In this document: piece by piece, positions 1 to 8,900 of the stretch
How positions within the stretch are numbered: position 1 is the first letter of the stretch
Layout: every line of letters starts with the position of its first letter
DNA from: RGIG8745 sp964554265
GTDB lineage: Bacteria; Bacteroidota; Bacteroidia; Bacteroidales; Bacteroidaceae
Direction of reading: 5' to 3'
Assembly (NCBI GenBank): GCA_964554265.1
Contig: CAZKOB010000002.1
Coordinates: forward strand, 4,111 to 68,110
Length of the DNA: 64,000 bases
Position numbers and translations under genes: made by a program
Notes under the pieces: model-generated
What the model was told of the DNA's origin: nothing
Seen by the model: the letters and a program-made list of their open reading frames with translations, nothing else
Databases searched by the model: none

Positions 1-2010
1 GATGCGTGGGTCCGGTTCAGAATATCCCTCTTCCTTGGCAAGACGTACCGTCTGGCTGAATGGAATTTCTGCGCTTATGGTATTGAATATGAAGTTGAGT
101 GTTCCGCTCAATACGGCTTCCAGCTTTAAGATGCGGTCGCCGCTGTTCTTGAGGTCATTGATGGTGTTGATGATGGGCAGTCCTGCACCGACGTTTGTCT
201 CAAACAGGAACTTTACTCCTCTTTTGCGTGCGGTGTCCTTGAGTCTGGCATAATTCTTGTATTCCGACGAGGCTGCCACTTTGTTCGCTGCCACTACGGA
301 TATGTTATGCTCAAAGAAGTCGCCATACAGCGCTGCCACTTCTGCACTTGCCGTACAGTCGACAAACACGGAGTTGAAGATGTTCATCCCTATCACCTCG
401 TTCCTGAGTCTTTCGATATTGCTTGCTTCACTCTGTTTCAACTGTTCGCGATAGTTGGAGAGGTTGAGTCCCTCTCTGTTGAACATGGCATTGTGTCCGC
501 TGGCTATCCCCACCACATTGAGCTGCAGTCCGCGTTCTTTTTTCAGTTTCTCACGCTGTCCTGCTATCTGGTCTATCAAACTGCTGCCTACCGTTCCTAC
601 ACCGCAGATAAAAAGGTTCAGCACTTGATATTCGGAGAGAAAAAAACTGTCGTGGATGACATTCAGGGTCTTTCTCAGAGATTTGCTTTCGACGACAAAC
701 GATATGTTGGTTTCCGAGGCGCCCTGTGCACAAGCTATGACGCTTATGCCGCTGCGTCCCAGTGTGCCGAACAGTTTGCCGGCTATGCCCGGAGTGTGCT
801 TCATATTTTCACCTACCACTGCCACTGTGGCGAGGTTGCTTTCAAGCTTCATCCTGTACATGGCGCCCATCTCTATCTCCTTGGCGAACTCTTTGTTCAG
901 CACCTCGCAGGCCTGTTCTGCGTCTTCATTGCGCACACCGATGGAAGTGCTGTTCTCCGAGGATGCCTGGCTTACCATGAATACGCTTATTCCGCAGTCT
1001 GCCAAGGCCGAGAATATGCGGCGGTTTACACCGATAACCCCGACCATCGACAAGCCGGAAACAGTGATGAGGCTGGTGTTGTTGATGGACGAGATGCCCT
1101 TGATGGCTCTGCTCTCGTCTCCGCATTCCTGTTGTATGATGCTTCCTTTTGCCTCCGGATGGAACGTGTTCTTTATCAATATCGGTATGTTCTTCACGCA
1201 TACGGGATATATTGTAGGCGGATACACCACCTTTGCGCCGAAGTTGCAAAGTTCCATCGCCTCCACGTAGGAAAGTCGGTCGATGGTGTATGCCGTGTTT
1301 ATCACTCTCGGGTCGGCTGTCATGAATCCGTCCACATCGGTCCATATTTCAAGCACGTCTGCATCAAGGGCGGCAGCGATGATGCTTGCCGTGTAGTCGG
1401 AGCCGCCGCGTCCGAGATTGGTAATCTCTCCGCTCTGCATGTCCGTGGATATGAATCCGGGTACAAGCGCAACTTTCACGTCCTTGCCGAAATCCTTGAA
1501 AGCTCCGCATACAAGCGAATTGGTCAGTTCTGAATTGAGGAAATTGCTGCGCTGTTTCTTCTCCGTCTTGATGAAGGACAGGGAATCGAACCATTGGGCG
1601 CCTTCTATCAGAGATGCGACGATATTTGATGATATGCGTTCTCCATAACTGACGATAGCATTGGAGGTCTTTTCTGACAGGTCTCGAATCAGGTATACTC
1701 CTTGATAAATGCTCTTTAGGTCTGCAAGCAGCTTGTCTACGGTTGTGAGCAGAGCATTCTTCTTTGCCGGGTCGGGGATGATGGCGTCAATTATCTGGTG
1801 ATGACGTTCTACCATCTCTGCATAGGCATTGAGGTACGAAGTGTCGCCCGACTGGGCCAGCTTCGATGTGCCGATCAGCTTGTCGGTGATACCTCCGAGT
1901 GCGGAAACTACAACTACCACTGGTTCCTCGGCTGCCTCGACAATCTTCTTGACATTGAGAATACTCTCTACGGAACCTACGGATGTTCCGCCAAACTTTA
2001 ATACTTTCAT
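1..2010 (-). CDS. thrA: Bifunctional aspartokinase / homoserine dehydrogenase, C-terminus cut by window edge
   Basis: Cytoplasmic enzyme for the first and third steps of threonine/methionine synthesis: phosphorylation of aspartate and NAD(P)H reduction of aspartate semialdehyde to homoserine. The reverse strand is open for 670 codons from the ATG at 2010 to the window edge; the family is usually about 810 residues, so roughly 140 are missing. The protein starts MKVLKFGGTSVGS, the aspartokinase lysine/glycine motif. The kinase active-site stretch SDYTASIIAAAL and paired ACT-like regulatory segments follow, and the homoserine dehydrogenase half begins near residue 465 with a FICGVGTVGSSL nucleotide-binding loop. 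It is preceded by a Thr-rich leader peptide (2186-2275), so transcription is probably controlled by threonine supply. Other genes of the pathway (thrB, thrC) may follow outside the window. The identification is very secure. Confidence 0.95.
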   Translation of the reverse strand, partial: MKVLKFGGTSVGSVESILNVKKIVEAAEEPVVVVVSALGGITDKLIGTSKLAQSGDTSYLNAYAEMVERHHQIIDAIIPDPAKKNALLTTVDKLLADLKSIYQGVYLIRDLSEKTSNAIVSYGERISSNIVASLIEGAQWFDSLSFIKTEKKQRSNFLNSELTNSLVCGAFKDFGKDVKVALVPGFISTDMQSGEITNLGRGGSDYTASIIAAALDADVLEIWTDVDGFMTADPRVINTAYTIDRLSYVEAMELCNFGAKVVYPPTIYPVCVKNIPILIKNTFHPEAKGSIIQQECGDESRAIKGISSINNTSLITVSGLSMVGVIGVNRRIFSALADCGISVFMVSQASSENSTSIGVRNEDAEQACEVLNKEFAKEIEMGAMYRMKLESNLATVAVVGENMKHTPGIAGKLFGTLGRSGISVIACAQGASETNISFVVESKSLRKTLNVIHDSFFLSEYQVLNLFICGVGTVGSSLIDQIAGQREKLKKERGLQLNVVGIASGHNAMFNREGLNLSNYREQLKQSEASNIERLRNEVIGMNIFNSVFVDCTASAEVAALYGDFFEHNISVVAANKVAASSEYKNYARLKDTARKRGVKFLFETNVGAGLPIINTINDLKNSGDRILKLEAVLSGTLNFIFNTISAEIPFSQTVRLAKEEGYSEPDPRI

Positions 2011-2108
2011 TGCGCTGGTTTGTTTTTTTTGTGTTTTGCCTGTCACAGGATATGCAGACATATCCGTACAGCTTCCCCCCCTACAGGGTTTGTATTTTTT
2101 TTGTAAAT

Positions 2109-2208
2109 AAAAATCCGGATTCTGCCGGCTAACTCATGACCTTGTTAGCCGTTGGTTAGGAATCATGAATATATACACCATCTGCTCAACCCCTAAGGGT
2201 CATGCCCT
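2109..2208 (-). promoter_or_regulatory. Candidate threonine attenuator
   Basis: Read on the minus strand, the end of the leader peptide can fold as AAGGG/CCCTT (2208-2194). A perfect 8-bp stem, CGGCTAAC (2151-2144) with GTTAGCCG (2133-2126), lies downstream, then a CCGG/CCGG mini-stem and TTTTT (2113-2109). CATGACC (2204-2198, inside the leader ORF) is complementary to GGTCATG (2141-2135, in the loop of the 8-bp stem), giving an alternative fold that depends on ribosome position. The T-run is 12 nt beyond the main stem, so which hairpin terminates is uncertain. Confidence 0.6.
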
Positions 2209-2275
2209 TGGCTGCTGTTGTCTCCGTACAAGTCCAAATACGGCTGAAGTCGGTATGAAGTGTATATATGTTCAT
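2186..2275 (-). CDS. thrL: Threonine-rich leader peptide of thrA (29 codons)
   Basis: A short ORF runs on the reverse strand from ATG at 2275 to TGA ending at 2186, between the promoter and thrA. The 29-residue product has seven threonines (positions 5, 8, 15, 17, 19, 20, 26), four of them within residues 15-20, and two isoleucines. This composition matches leader peptides whose translation senses charged tRNA-Thr, as in the thr attenuators of Gammaproteobacteria. Inverted repeats and a short T-run follow (2109-2204). The ORF is too short for standard gene callers. Location, codon content and downstream structure support it; the function is inferred. Confidence 0.7.
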   Translation of the reverse strand: MNIYTLHTDFSRIWTCTETTAAKGMTLRG

Positions 2276-2306
2276 TTGTATGATAGCAAATTTCTTAAAA
2301 TCGCTG

Positions 2307-2337
2307 CAAATTTAGAACTTTTTGAAGAATAAACAAA
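2307..2337 (-). promoter_or_regulatory. thrA promoter (Bacteroidetes type)
   Basis: On the minus strand TTTG (2337-2334) is followed after 19 nt by TAAATTTG (2314-2307). This matches the Bacteroidetes -33/-7 consensus TTTG-N19-21-TAnnTTTG. Transcription would start just before the leader peptide ATG at 2275. Confidence 0.75.
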
Positions 2338-2392
2338 CGAAATATGACTTTTTTAGATGCAGAAATACGGAGGTTTGGTAATCACAGTGTTA

Positions 2393-4396
2393 CTAAGCCG
2401 GGTCTACGTCGTAGTGGATGTTCAGTCCGTTGGCCGAAGGTTGCTTCAGTGTCTGTTCTTTTATGGCACGCAGTATGGACCGCACCTTGCTGACGGAGGC
2501 GCCGGATTCAATCTTGATGACTATTTTCCGGATGAACAGCGACTGCACGCGGCTTACCGGAGGGCGGTCAGGGCCTAATATGCGGTCGCCGAATGCTGAT
2601 CTGAGCATCGAGGCCATCGACTGCGAGAGGGTCTCCAACGTGTCGTTGTTCTTGTGGCGCAGGTATGCATAGATGAGGCGGTGGAACGGAGGGTAACGGA
2701 ATAAGCTGCGTTCTTGCATTTGTGATGTGTACATGGCTGTGTAGTCGTTGCTGACCACCTGAGCGATAATGTCGCTTTCGGCGCTCCGTGTCTGCAAAAC
2801 TACCTTGCCTTTGTGGTGTTTCCTGCCGGCGCGTCCGGCCACCTGCGACAGTATGTGGAATGTGCGTTCGTAGCTGCGGAAGTCCGGCTGGTTGAGCATG
2901 GTGTCGGCATCGAGAATGCCCACCACACTGACGTTGTCGAAGTCCAGTCCTTTTGACACCATTTGAGTGCCGATGAGGATGTCGCTCTTGTGTGCGGCAA
3001 AGTCGCCGATGATGCGTTCGTATGCTGTGCGTGTGCGCGCCGTGTCGAGGTCGAGACGCAAAATGCTTGCGTCCGGAAACAGGTCCTTTATCTGGTCTTC
3101 TACACGCTCTGTCCCTACGCCGACAGCTGAAAAATCTGCCTCTTCGCAGTTGGGGCATTTGGGGGGCAGGGTATAGGTGTGGCCGCAATAATGGCATGAA
3201 AGCATCCCCGTGCCCTTGTGGTAGGTGAGGCTTACATCGCAGTGCTCGCAGCGCGGAACCCATCCGCATGTGTGGCATTCTATGAATGGGGAGTATCCGC
3301 GCCGGTTCTGAAACAGAATCACTTGTTCGTGCTTGCCGAGGGCTTCTTCTATGGCATCGACAAGTGTCTGTGAGAATGCGCCCTTCATCCGCTTCTGGTG
3401 TCTCAGCCGCTTGATGTCTACAACGTTGATTTCCGGCAGCTGTATGTCGTTGTATCTTTGTGTGAGCCGTACATAACCGTAACGTCCGTTCTGTGCGTTG
3501 TGGTAAGTCTCGATGCTTGGAGTGGCAGTGCCGAGAAGTGTCTTTGCCCCATATTGGCGCGCGAGCATGATAGCCGCACTGCGTGCGTGGTAACGCGGTG
3601 CCGGGTCTTGCTGCTTGTACGATGTCTCGTGTTCTTCGTCCACAATTACAAGACCAAGATTCTTGAAAGGGAGGAATACGGACGAACGCACCCCGAGGAT
3701 GAGGCTGTAGGGGGTGTCGGAAAGCTGGCGGCTGTATACCTCCACACGTGCGCCGTCGGCAAATTTTGAATGGTATACTCCGAGTTTGTCACCGAACACT
3801 TTCCGCAGCCGCTCCGTTATCTGGGTGGTGAGCGCAATTTCCGGAAGCAGGTACAACACTTGTTTCCCTTCTTCTATGTATTTGTTGATAAGATGTATGT
3901 ACACTTCCGTCTTTCCGCTCGACGTCACTCCGTGAAGCAGAGCGATGTCTTTTTCTGCAAAACACCGTCTTATCTCGTCGAAAGCCGTGAGTTGTGCTGC
4001 GTTCAGCACATTCTTCAAACCCTCCGCCTCCGGACGTATGCTTTCCGCCTTTCTTTTCCTGACACCCTCTTTCTTTTGAGGTGTTTTCATGCCGGCTGGC
4101 ATGGCTGCGTTGTAGACATCTCCGAGAGGACAGATATAGTAATCGGACACCCATTTCCAGAATGCCAGTTGCCGGTCGCTGACTATCGGCGTGGCATCTG
4201 TAGTCTCGCAGATGTCTTTGGTGGAAATTCCCGTGGGGGCCTGGTCGTGTACACGGAGCACGATGCCTGTATACAGCTTTTTCTTCCCGAACGGTACAAC
4301 CACTCTGCACCCTCTCCTTACTGTGTTTTCCATTTCTTTTGGGATGGAATAGGTGAAGTTTTCAAACGGAATGGGGAGTATTATATCTGCGTACAT
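2393..4396 (-). CDS. priA: Primosomal replication protein N' (PriA helicase)
   Basis: Superfamily-2 3'-5' DNA helicase that recognises stalled forks and reloads the replisome. With the start at 4396 the product is 667 residues and begins MYADIILPIPFENF, the usual N-terminus of the 3'BD domain. Walker A GVTSSGKT is near residues 156-163 and DEEH near 253-256. Eight cysteines between about 374 and 417, arranged as four CxxC pairs, form the zinc-binding insert, and GTATPS and QVAGRAGR helicase motifs are present. The frame is open upstream to an ATG at 4444, but that codon overlaps the likely -7 box (4442-4449), so 4396 is preferred. It is somewhat shorter than the E. coli protein (about 730), yet all motifs are present. 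It is transcribed alone. Confidence 0.95.
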   Translation of the reverse strand: MYADIILPIPFENFTYSIPKEMENTVRRGCRVVVPFGKKKLYTGIVLRVHDQAPTGISTKDICETTDATPIVSDRQLAFWKWVSDYYICPLGDVYNAAMPAGMKTPQKKEGVRKRKAESIRPEAEGLKNVLNAAQLTAFDEIRRCFAEKDIALLHGVTSSGKTEVYIHLINKYIEEGKQVLYLLPEIALTTQITERLRKVFGDKLGVYHSKFADGARVEVYSRQLSDTPYSLILGVRSSVFLPFKNLGLVIVDEEHETSYKQQDPAPRYHARSAAIMLARQYGAKTLLGTATPSIETYHNAQNGRYGYVRLTQRYNDIQLPEINVVDIKRLRHQKRMKGAFSQTLVDAIEEALGKHEQVILFQNRRGYSPFIECHTCGWVPRCEHCDVSLTYHKGTGMLSCHYCGHTYTLPPKCPNCEEADFSAVGVGTERVEDQIKDLFPDASILRLDLDTARTRTAYERIIGDFAAHKSDILIGTQMVSKGLDFDNVSVVGILDADTMLNQPDFRSYERTFHILSQVAGRAGRKHHKGKVVLQTRSAESDIIAQVVSNDYTAMYTSQMQERSLFRYPPFHRLIYAYLRHKNNDTLETLSQSMASMLRSAFGDRILGPDRPPVSRVQSLFIRKIVIKIESGASVSKVRSILRAIKEQTLKQPSANGLNIHYDVDPA

Positions 4397-4441
4397 CTTG
4401 GTATTTCCTTTTTGTAATCGGTTGTTCGTTGATTGGGAATG

Positions 4442-4449
4442 CAAAGATA
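4442..4449 (-). promoter_or_regulatory. priA -7 box
   Basis: TATCTTTG on the minus strand fits TAnnTTTG and lies about 45 nt upstream of the preferred priA start. No convincing -33 TTTG is visible. Confidence 0.5.
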
Positions 4450-4660
4450 AGCGTTTTTATTGTCCGTGCGTCATTTTCGGCATGGAGTTCGTGAAAAAGA
4501 ATTCTGTGAGATTTCTGTCTCATCGGTTTTCTGGCCGCCTTTTGCTTTTTCGGTAGATGTCAAGTTCCGTCAAGCGGTTTGGGGACTGGCGGATTTAAGG
4601 TGGTGTATTCGCAGGGGTTTCTCGTGGATTTTGATGGGCTTTAAACTGATGTATCCACGA

Positions 4661-5033
4661 GAAGAGTCTGTGAGTACACAAGCAAAGGCAACTGTCTTTC
4701 TTATGAGCGTTTCTTCTTTCTTTTTGACACAAAATCCACCCGTTGCAGACAGAACCTTATTAACACAATTAAGATTCGTTTACATTCTTCGGATTGCCAA
4801 GTTTTTAAATATTTATTGATAAGTAATTAATAATCAATAAGATACTATTTTGATAAAACTATGCGGTTTTAGATGCAAGAAGTACAGGTTGGAACAAAAA
4901 TAGGATATGCTGATAATCAGTAAGTTATAAAAATTCTTGTCCAAGATTTCTGTTTTCCGCCACCAAAACCTATCTTTGTTTTTCGTGACATTGAAAAATC
5001 CGATTTCAGTTTTTTTAAGAAATTCATTTGGAC
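4661..5033 (+). repeat. Interspersed repeat, copy A (truncated left part)
   Basis: This is the left ~370 bp of the long repeat family. It begins with the GAGTCTGTGAGTACAC end motif, then the TTTCTTCTTTCTTTTTGACAC landmark and the AT-rich left half, including the TTTGTTTTTCGTGAC block. It stops abruptly near 5033, inside a TolC-like reading frame on the opposite strand. The central hairpin and the right half are absent. A 10-bp inverted repeat (TCTCGTGGAT 4620-4629 with ATCCACGAGA 4653-4662) lies at its outer edge. Confidence 0.85.
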
Positions 5034-5747
5034 AATACTGAGCAGCGACAGCTCCATCTGCAGCACCTCGCTCTTGGTGGTGGTGCCCAGGGCGAGGCGT
5101 CGCTGAGCCATCTGGTGCAGCGACTCGCGGTCGGATAGTGTCGAGACGCTCTGCCTGTAGTCGGACTGCGCCGAGAGCACTCCGAAGAACAGCGACGTGG
5201 TGTGTATGGCGATGTCCTGCATGGATGCCATGTATGCCCGCTGCGCCACTTCATACTCTATGGGTGCCGTCTTCTTCTCCCACTTCAGCGCGTTGAATGC
5301 CCTCAACGGCTGGGTGTAGCTGATGCGCATGGGCTGCGAATTGTAGGTCCTCTCCTTGTAGGTGAACTGCTCGAGTCGATACAGATACGACTGAAGAGAA
5401 ACTGTACCTCCAGTTGCTGCTATCTTCTGATCCACCGACAGGGTGAGGCTGTTGGAGAGCGAATTGTTGTTTACATACGCCACCTTGCCATCCTCGTAGT
5501 TGCGCGCCTCCACTATGGAGTGGTCGAAGTTCATCAGCCCGCCACTGAGGTTGATTGATGGTAGCAACTCAGCTTTGAATGACCGATAAGTCCAGTAGCT
5601 TGCCATGAAAGAGTAGCGTGCTAGTGACGCATCGTATGAATTCTGTTGGGCAATGCGAATGGCATTTGCTAATGATAATTCTTGCGCTTCGGCATAACCT
5701 ATAGATGTCACTAAGGAGATTATTGCAATGAAATACTTCATAATCAT
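4917..5747 (-). pseudogene. TolC-family outer-membrane efflux gene, truncated by repeat copy A
   Basis: The reverse-strand ORF has 276 codons. The first ~238 residues look like a TolC/OEP outer-membrane factor: a signal peptide (MIMKYFIAIISLVTSIGYAEA), then LANAIRIAQQNS near the mature start, and alpha-helical heptad-like segments such as the stretch ending GTTTKSEVLQMELSLL. The family is normally 420-500 residues. From about position 5033 the frame runs into repeat copy A, whose reverse strand supplies an unrelated basic tail (NFLKKLKSDF onward). The second half of the barrel/helix domain is therefore lost and the gene is probably non-functional. No MFP or RND efflux partner is adjacent. A vestigial fusion product could still be made. 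Confidence 0.75.
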
Positions 5748-6626
5748 AAAATTCCGGAAAGTCAGAACGGAACAGAATGCTATCTTCAGCCATCGCTTCT
5801 ATGCGTTGTCTTAAAGTATTGCTATCTATAGAATGTCCATTTAATATATAACCTTTGAAAGGTTGGTAATTTTTCAAAGATAAAGTAAATGTTTTTTTCG
5901 ATTGACAATAAATTATAGTGGTTTTATGTCTTTTTTTACAAATTATCTGAGAATTGTATAAGAATGTCTGATGCTTGTCATGCGTAGATTCCCAAGCCAT
6001 GATGTTTAATAAATATTAAAATCTTTAGTTTGCATACTTTTGTGTCTTCAAAATCGAGCCAACAATACTTTTCTGTCGTATTAAATTCCCTGCACTGATT
6101 ATCAAGAAGTACTACAAATTTGGAATGACTGAACCGGAAATATAAAAACACTCTTTTGAAAAATCAAAATCACCGTATTGTTTTTTGTAATCAGCACTGC
6201 TGATTATAAAAACTGCACTGCTGATTTTATAATCTGCACTGCTGATTTTACAATCGGCAGTGCAGATTTAAGAAATAAGTGCGGTGAAAACTACTTTCCT
6301 GTGGAGTGAAATTAAATTTCTTCAGTCTGTAATGTAATGATTCTCAATGTTCTACAGGAAAAGAAAAGTTTGCGGCGGAGGAATCTGTGAGAACAACAGC
6401 TAAGAAACCATCCGACTCACGAGACGAGTCTGTAAATACACCGGTAAAATGATCTCTATTGTATATGGGAAACCGTTTTGCGCCCTATGGCAGGTACTTC
6501 CGTAAAAATGCTACATTCTTGGAGTGACTTTGTGCAATCAGCTCTTTGGCCTGCGGATTCAAATACTCTCAAAATCGGCAGAAAACTTAGTTTTCTCCTT
6601 ATTCTGTCATAAAAAAAACTATCATT
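5748..6626. other. Gene-poor stretch between the tolC fragment and etfB
   Basis: About 0.9 kb without a recognisable gene. A reverse-strand frame starting at 6000 runs into the tolC-like gene, but its last part is only the shadow of that gene. Its first ~80 residues (MAWESTHDKHQ onward) match nothing I recognise and could be a decayed gene fragment. Around 6390-6455 there are pieces resembling the outer end of the long repeat (GAATCTGTGAGAAC; GAGTCTGTAAATACACCGG), apparently a solo end fragment. The 21-bp repeats at 6194-6270 are listed separately. Confidence 0.5.
6194..6270. repeat. Short tandem repeat, 21-bp period, last unit inverted
   Basis: GCACTGCTGATT occurs at 6194, 6215 and 6236, an exact 21-bp period, with AT-rich fill. 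A fourth unit at about 6252-6267 carries the same motif in inverted orientation (GGCAGTGCAGATT). The units can pair to form a hairpin. It lies in the gene-poor region upstream of etfB and no function is evident. Confidence 0.75.
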
Positions 6627-6657
6627 GTTGGTGAAAAGAGATTTTTCAGTAACTTTG
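6627..6657 (+). promoter_or_regulatory. etf operon promoter
   Basis: TAACTTTG (6650-6657) matches the Bacteroidetes -7 box. GTTG (6627-6630) lies 19 nt upstream as a near -33 element. The predicted 5' leader to the etfB ATG is about 75 nt. Confidence 0.6.
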
Positions 6658-6737
6658 CAGCTATTACATGCGGACTGCTGCAACAAGTTATACTGCTAAT
6701 CAGAAATCTAAATATATAATTTTTATATCTTAAATAT

Positions 6738-7610
6738 ATGAGTTTAAAAATCATCGTACTCGCGAAGCAGGTCCCTGACACGCGCAATGTCGGACCGGAC
6801 GCGATGACTCCGGAGGGAACTGTGAACCGTGCTGCTCTGCCGGCCGTGTTCAACCCCGAGGATTTGAATGCCTTGGAACAGGCTTTGAGATTGAAGGATG
6901 CCAATCCCGGTTCTACTATTACCATGCTTACAATGGGATTGCCGAAGGCAACGGAAGTGCTGCGCGAAGGACTCTTCCGTGGTGCGGATGCAGGCTGTCT
7001 GCTCACCGACCGTGTGCTTGGAGGTGCCGACACTCTTGCCACAAGTTATACTCTTGCTCAGGGCATAAGGAAAATCGGAGATTATGACATCATCCTTTGC
7101 GGACGTCAGGCTATCGACGGGGACACTGCTCAGGTAGGTCCGCAGGTGGCAGAGAAGCTCGGTCTCACCCAGATTACCTATACCGAGGAGATTCTGGAAT
7201 GTACAAAGGAGAAGATTGTGGCAAGGCGCCATATCGACGGAGGTGTGGAAACAGTGGAAGGTCCTATGCCTATCGTGGTGACTGTCAACGGAAGTGCAGC
7301 TCCATGCCGCAGCCGCAATGCCAAGCTTGTGATGAAATACAAGAAGGCGAAGACTGCGCAGGAGATAGCGGCTCTTTCTGACGAGGAGAAGGCTTTTTAT
7401 GAGGCCCGTCCTTATCTTATGATACAGTCGTGGGGCGCTGCCGATATTGATGCCGATCCGGCACAGATCGGTAAGGCTGGATCGCCTACGAATGTGAAGG
7501 CTGTCAAGAATATCGTATTCAAGGCAAAGGAGAGCAAGACACTGACTTCGGGCGATGCTGATGTTGAAGGTCTCATCGTGGAACTTTTGGAGAGCAACAC
7601 CATTGGATAA
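6738..7610 (+). CDS. etfB: Electron transfer flavoprotein beta subunit
   Basis: Small subunit of the soluble ETF heterodimer, which accepts electrons from acyl-CoA dehydrogenases. The 290-residue product starts MSLKIIVLAKQVPDT, the conserved ETF-beta N-terminus, and contains the DGDTAQVGPQVAE and CRSRNAKLVMKYK regions that bind AMP/FAD and form the partner interface. Length is slightly above the usual 250-265. It is the first gene of an etfB-etfA-acyl-CoA dehydrogenase set, so its electron donor is very probably the dehydrogenase encoded at 9089. Together they may reduce or oxidise short-chain acyl-CoA. A 252-bp spacer separates it from etfA. Confidence 0.95.
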   Translation: MSLKIIVLAKQVPDTRNVGPDAMTPEGTVNRAALPAVFNPEDLNALEQALRLKDANPGSTITMLTMGLPKATEVLREGLFRGADAGCLLTDRVLGGADTLATSYTLAQGIRKIGDYDIILCGRQAIDGDTAQVGPQVAEKLGLTQITYTEEILECTKEKIVARRHIDGGVETVEGPMPIVVTVNGSAAPCRSRNAKLVMKYKKAKTAQEIAALSDEEKAFYEARPYLMIQSWGAADIDADPAQIGKAGSPTNVKAVKNIVFKAKESKTLTSGDADVEGLIVELLESNTIG

Positions 7611-7862
7611 GATTTAAGTTCTTGGACTGTTCGCCGGATTTCCTGAGCTTTGCGGGACTTTGGGCGGATTCATCCGGACTGCCTGTCCGGATAGGGCGCC
7701 CGGTCGGGAGTTCTGGATGCCTGAATGGCCGTGTCGGAGTCATTCTCTTCGGGAAAAATCCGCAGGAATGGCAGCGGATGGAATTTTCGGGACGCGGATA
7801 TACTATCTGTCCGCAGAGGACGCGGACGGTCCGGCAAACTTAAAAACAAAAAAACTAAAGAA
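7611..7862 (+). other. Long structured intercistronic spacer etfB-etfA
   Basis: These 252 nt lie between two genes expected to be co-transcribed. They are richer in CCGGA/TCCGG words than the flanks. TCCGGAC-N5-GTCCGGA (7673-7691) is a perfect 7-bp hairpin, and further GGCGCC and CCGC/GCGG stems are possible. No ORF with family resemblance is seen; an upstream in-frame extension of etfA (ATG at 7725) lacks conservation with ETF-alpha. Confidence 0.5.
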
Positions 7863-8900
7863 ATGAACAACGTATTTGTATATTGTGAACTTGAAGGCAA
7901 CAAAGTTGCTGACGTAAGTTTGGAGCTTCTCACAAAGGGCCGCAAATTGGCGAATAAGCTCGGTGTGCAGCTCGAATGTGTCTGCATCGGTTGCGGACTT
8001 GACGGTGTTGAGAAGCAGGTTATGCCTTTCGGTGTTGACAAAGTGCATGTGTTTGATGCTGAAGGCCTGTTCCCTTACACTTCACTCCCTCATACATCGG
8101 CTGTGGTAAATCTGTTCAAGGAAGAGCAGCCGCAGATCTGTCTGCTCGGTGCTACAGTTATTGGCCGTGACCTTGGTCCGCGTGTCTCTTCTGCATTGCA
8201 TTCCGGACTGACAGCCGACTGTACTCAGCTTGAAATCGGAAGTTTCGACATGAAGGTGAAGGTGGACGGCGAATTTGTTGAAAAGCACTACGAGGACCAG
8301 CTTTACCAGATTCGTCCGGCATTCGGCGGTTCCATCATTGCGACTATCGTCAATCCGGAGCATCGTCCGCAGATGGCAACGGTTCGCGACGGAGTGATGA
8401 AGAAGGAAGTGCTTGATGAAAACTACAAGGGCGAAGTGGTTCGTCATGATGTGGCAAAGTATGTGCCTGAGACAGATTATGTGGTCAAGGTTCTCGACCG
8501 TCATGTGGAGAAGGCAAAACACAACTTGAAGGGTGCCAACATTGTGATTGCCGGAGGATACGGTGTCGGTTCAAAGGAGGGATTCGACCAGCTGTTTGAA
8601 CTGGCAAAGGAGATTCATGCCGAAGTGGGTGCAAGCCGTGCCGCTGTAGACGCAGGATGGATTGACCACGACCGTCAGGTGGGACAGACAGGTGTGACTG
8701 TACGTCCGAAGGTCTATATCGCTTGTGGTATATCCGGTGCTATTCAGCATATCGCCGGTATGAAGGACAGTGGTATCATCATCTCTATTAATAGTGACCC
8801 TAACGCTCCGATCAACCAGATTGCCGACTACATCATCAACGGTACGGTTGAGGAGGTTGTGCCGAAGTTGATAAAATATTATAAGAAGAATAGTAAATAA
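7863..8900 (+). CDS. etfA: Electron transfer flavoprotein alpha subunit
   Basis: Large ETF subunit carrying the redox-active FAD. The start at 7863 gives MNNVFVYCELEGNKVADVS, the normal N-terminus; in-frame ATGs further upstream add residues unlike the family. The 345-residue protein has the N-terminal nucleotide-binding-like domain. Its C-terminal FAD domain (from about residue 200) contains GYGVGSKEGFDQL, GASRAAVDAGW, VGQTGVTVRPKVYIACGISGA and SINSDPNAPI, the ETF-alpha signature region. It pairs with EtfB at 6738 and serves the acyl-CoA dehydrogenase at 9089, from which it is separated by 188 nt. Confidence 0.95.
   Translation: MNNVFVYCELEGNKVADVSLELLTKGRKLANKLGVQLECVCIGCGLDGVEKQVMPFGVDKVHVFDAEGLFPYTSLPHTSAVVNLFKEEQPQICLLGATVIGRDLGPRVSSALHSGLTADCTQLEIGSFDMKVKVDGEFVEKHYEDQLYQIRPAFGGSIIATIVNPEHRPQMATVRDGVMKKEVLDENYKGEVVRHDVAKYVPETDYVVKVLDRHVEKAKHNLKGANIVIAGGYGVGSKEGFDQLFELAKEIHAEVGASRAAVDAGWIDHDRQVGQTGVTVRPKVYIACGISGAIQHIAGMKDSGIIISINSDPNAPINQIADYIINGTVEEVVPKLIKYYKKNSK

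Noticed and set aside
307..1533. 408-codon open frame on the + strand across the thrA region
   Set aside because: Antisense shadow of thrA. The reverse strand encodes a complete aspartokinase/homoserine dehydrogenase sequence here.
5569..6000. 143-codon reverse-strand ORF overlapping the tolC-like gene start
   Set aside because: The second half is an out-of-frame read of the tolC signal-peptide region and the first half matches no family I know. At most a decayed fragment.
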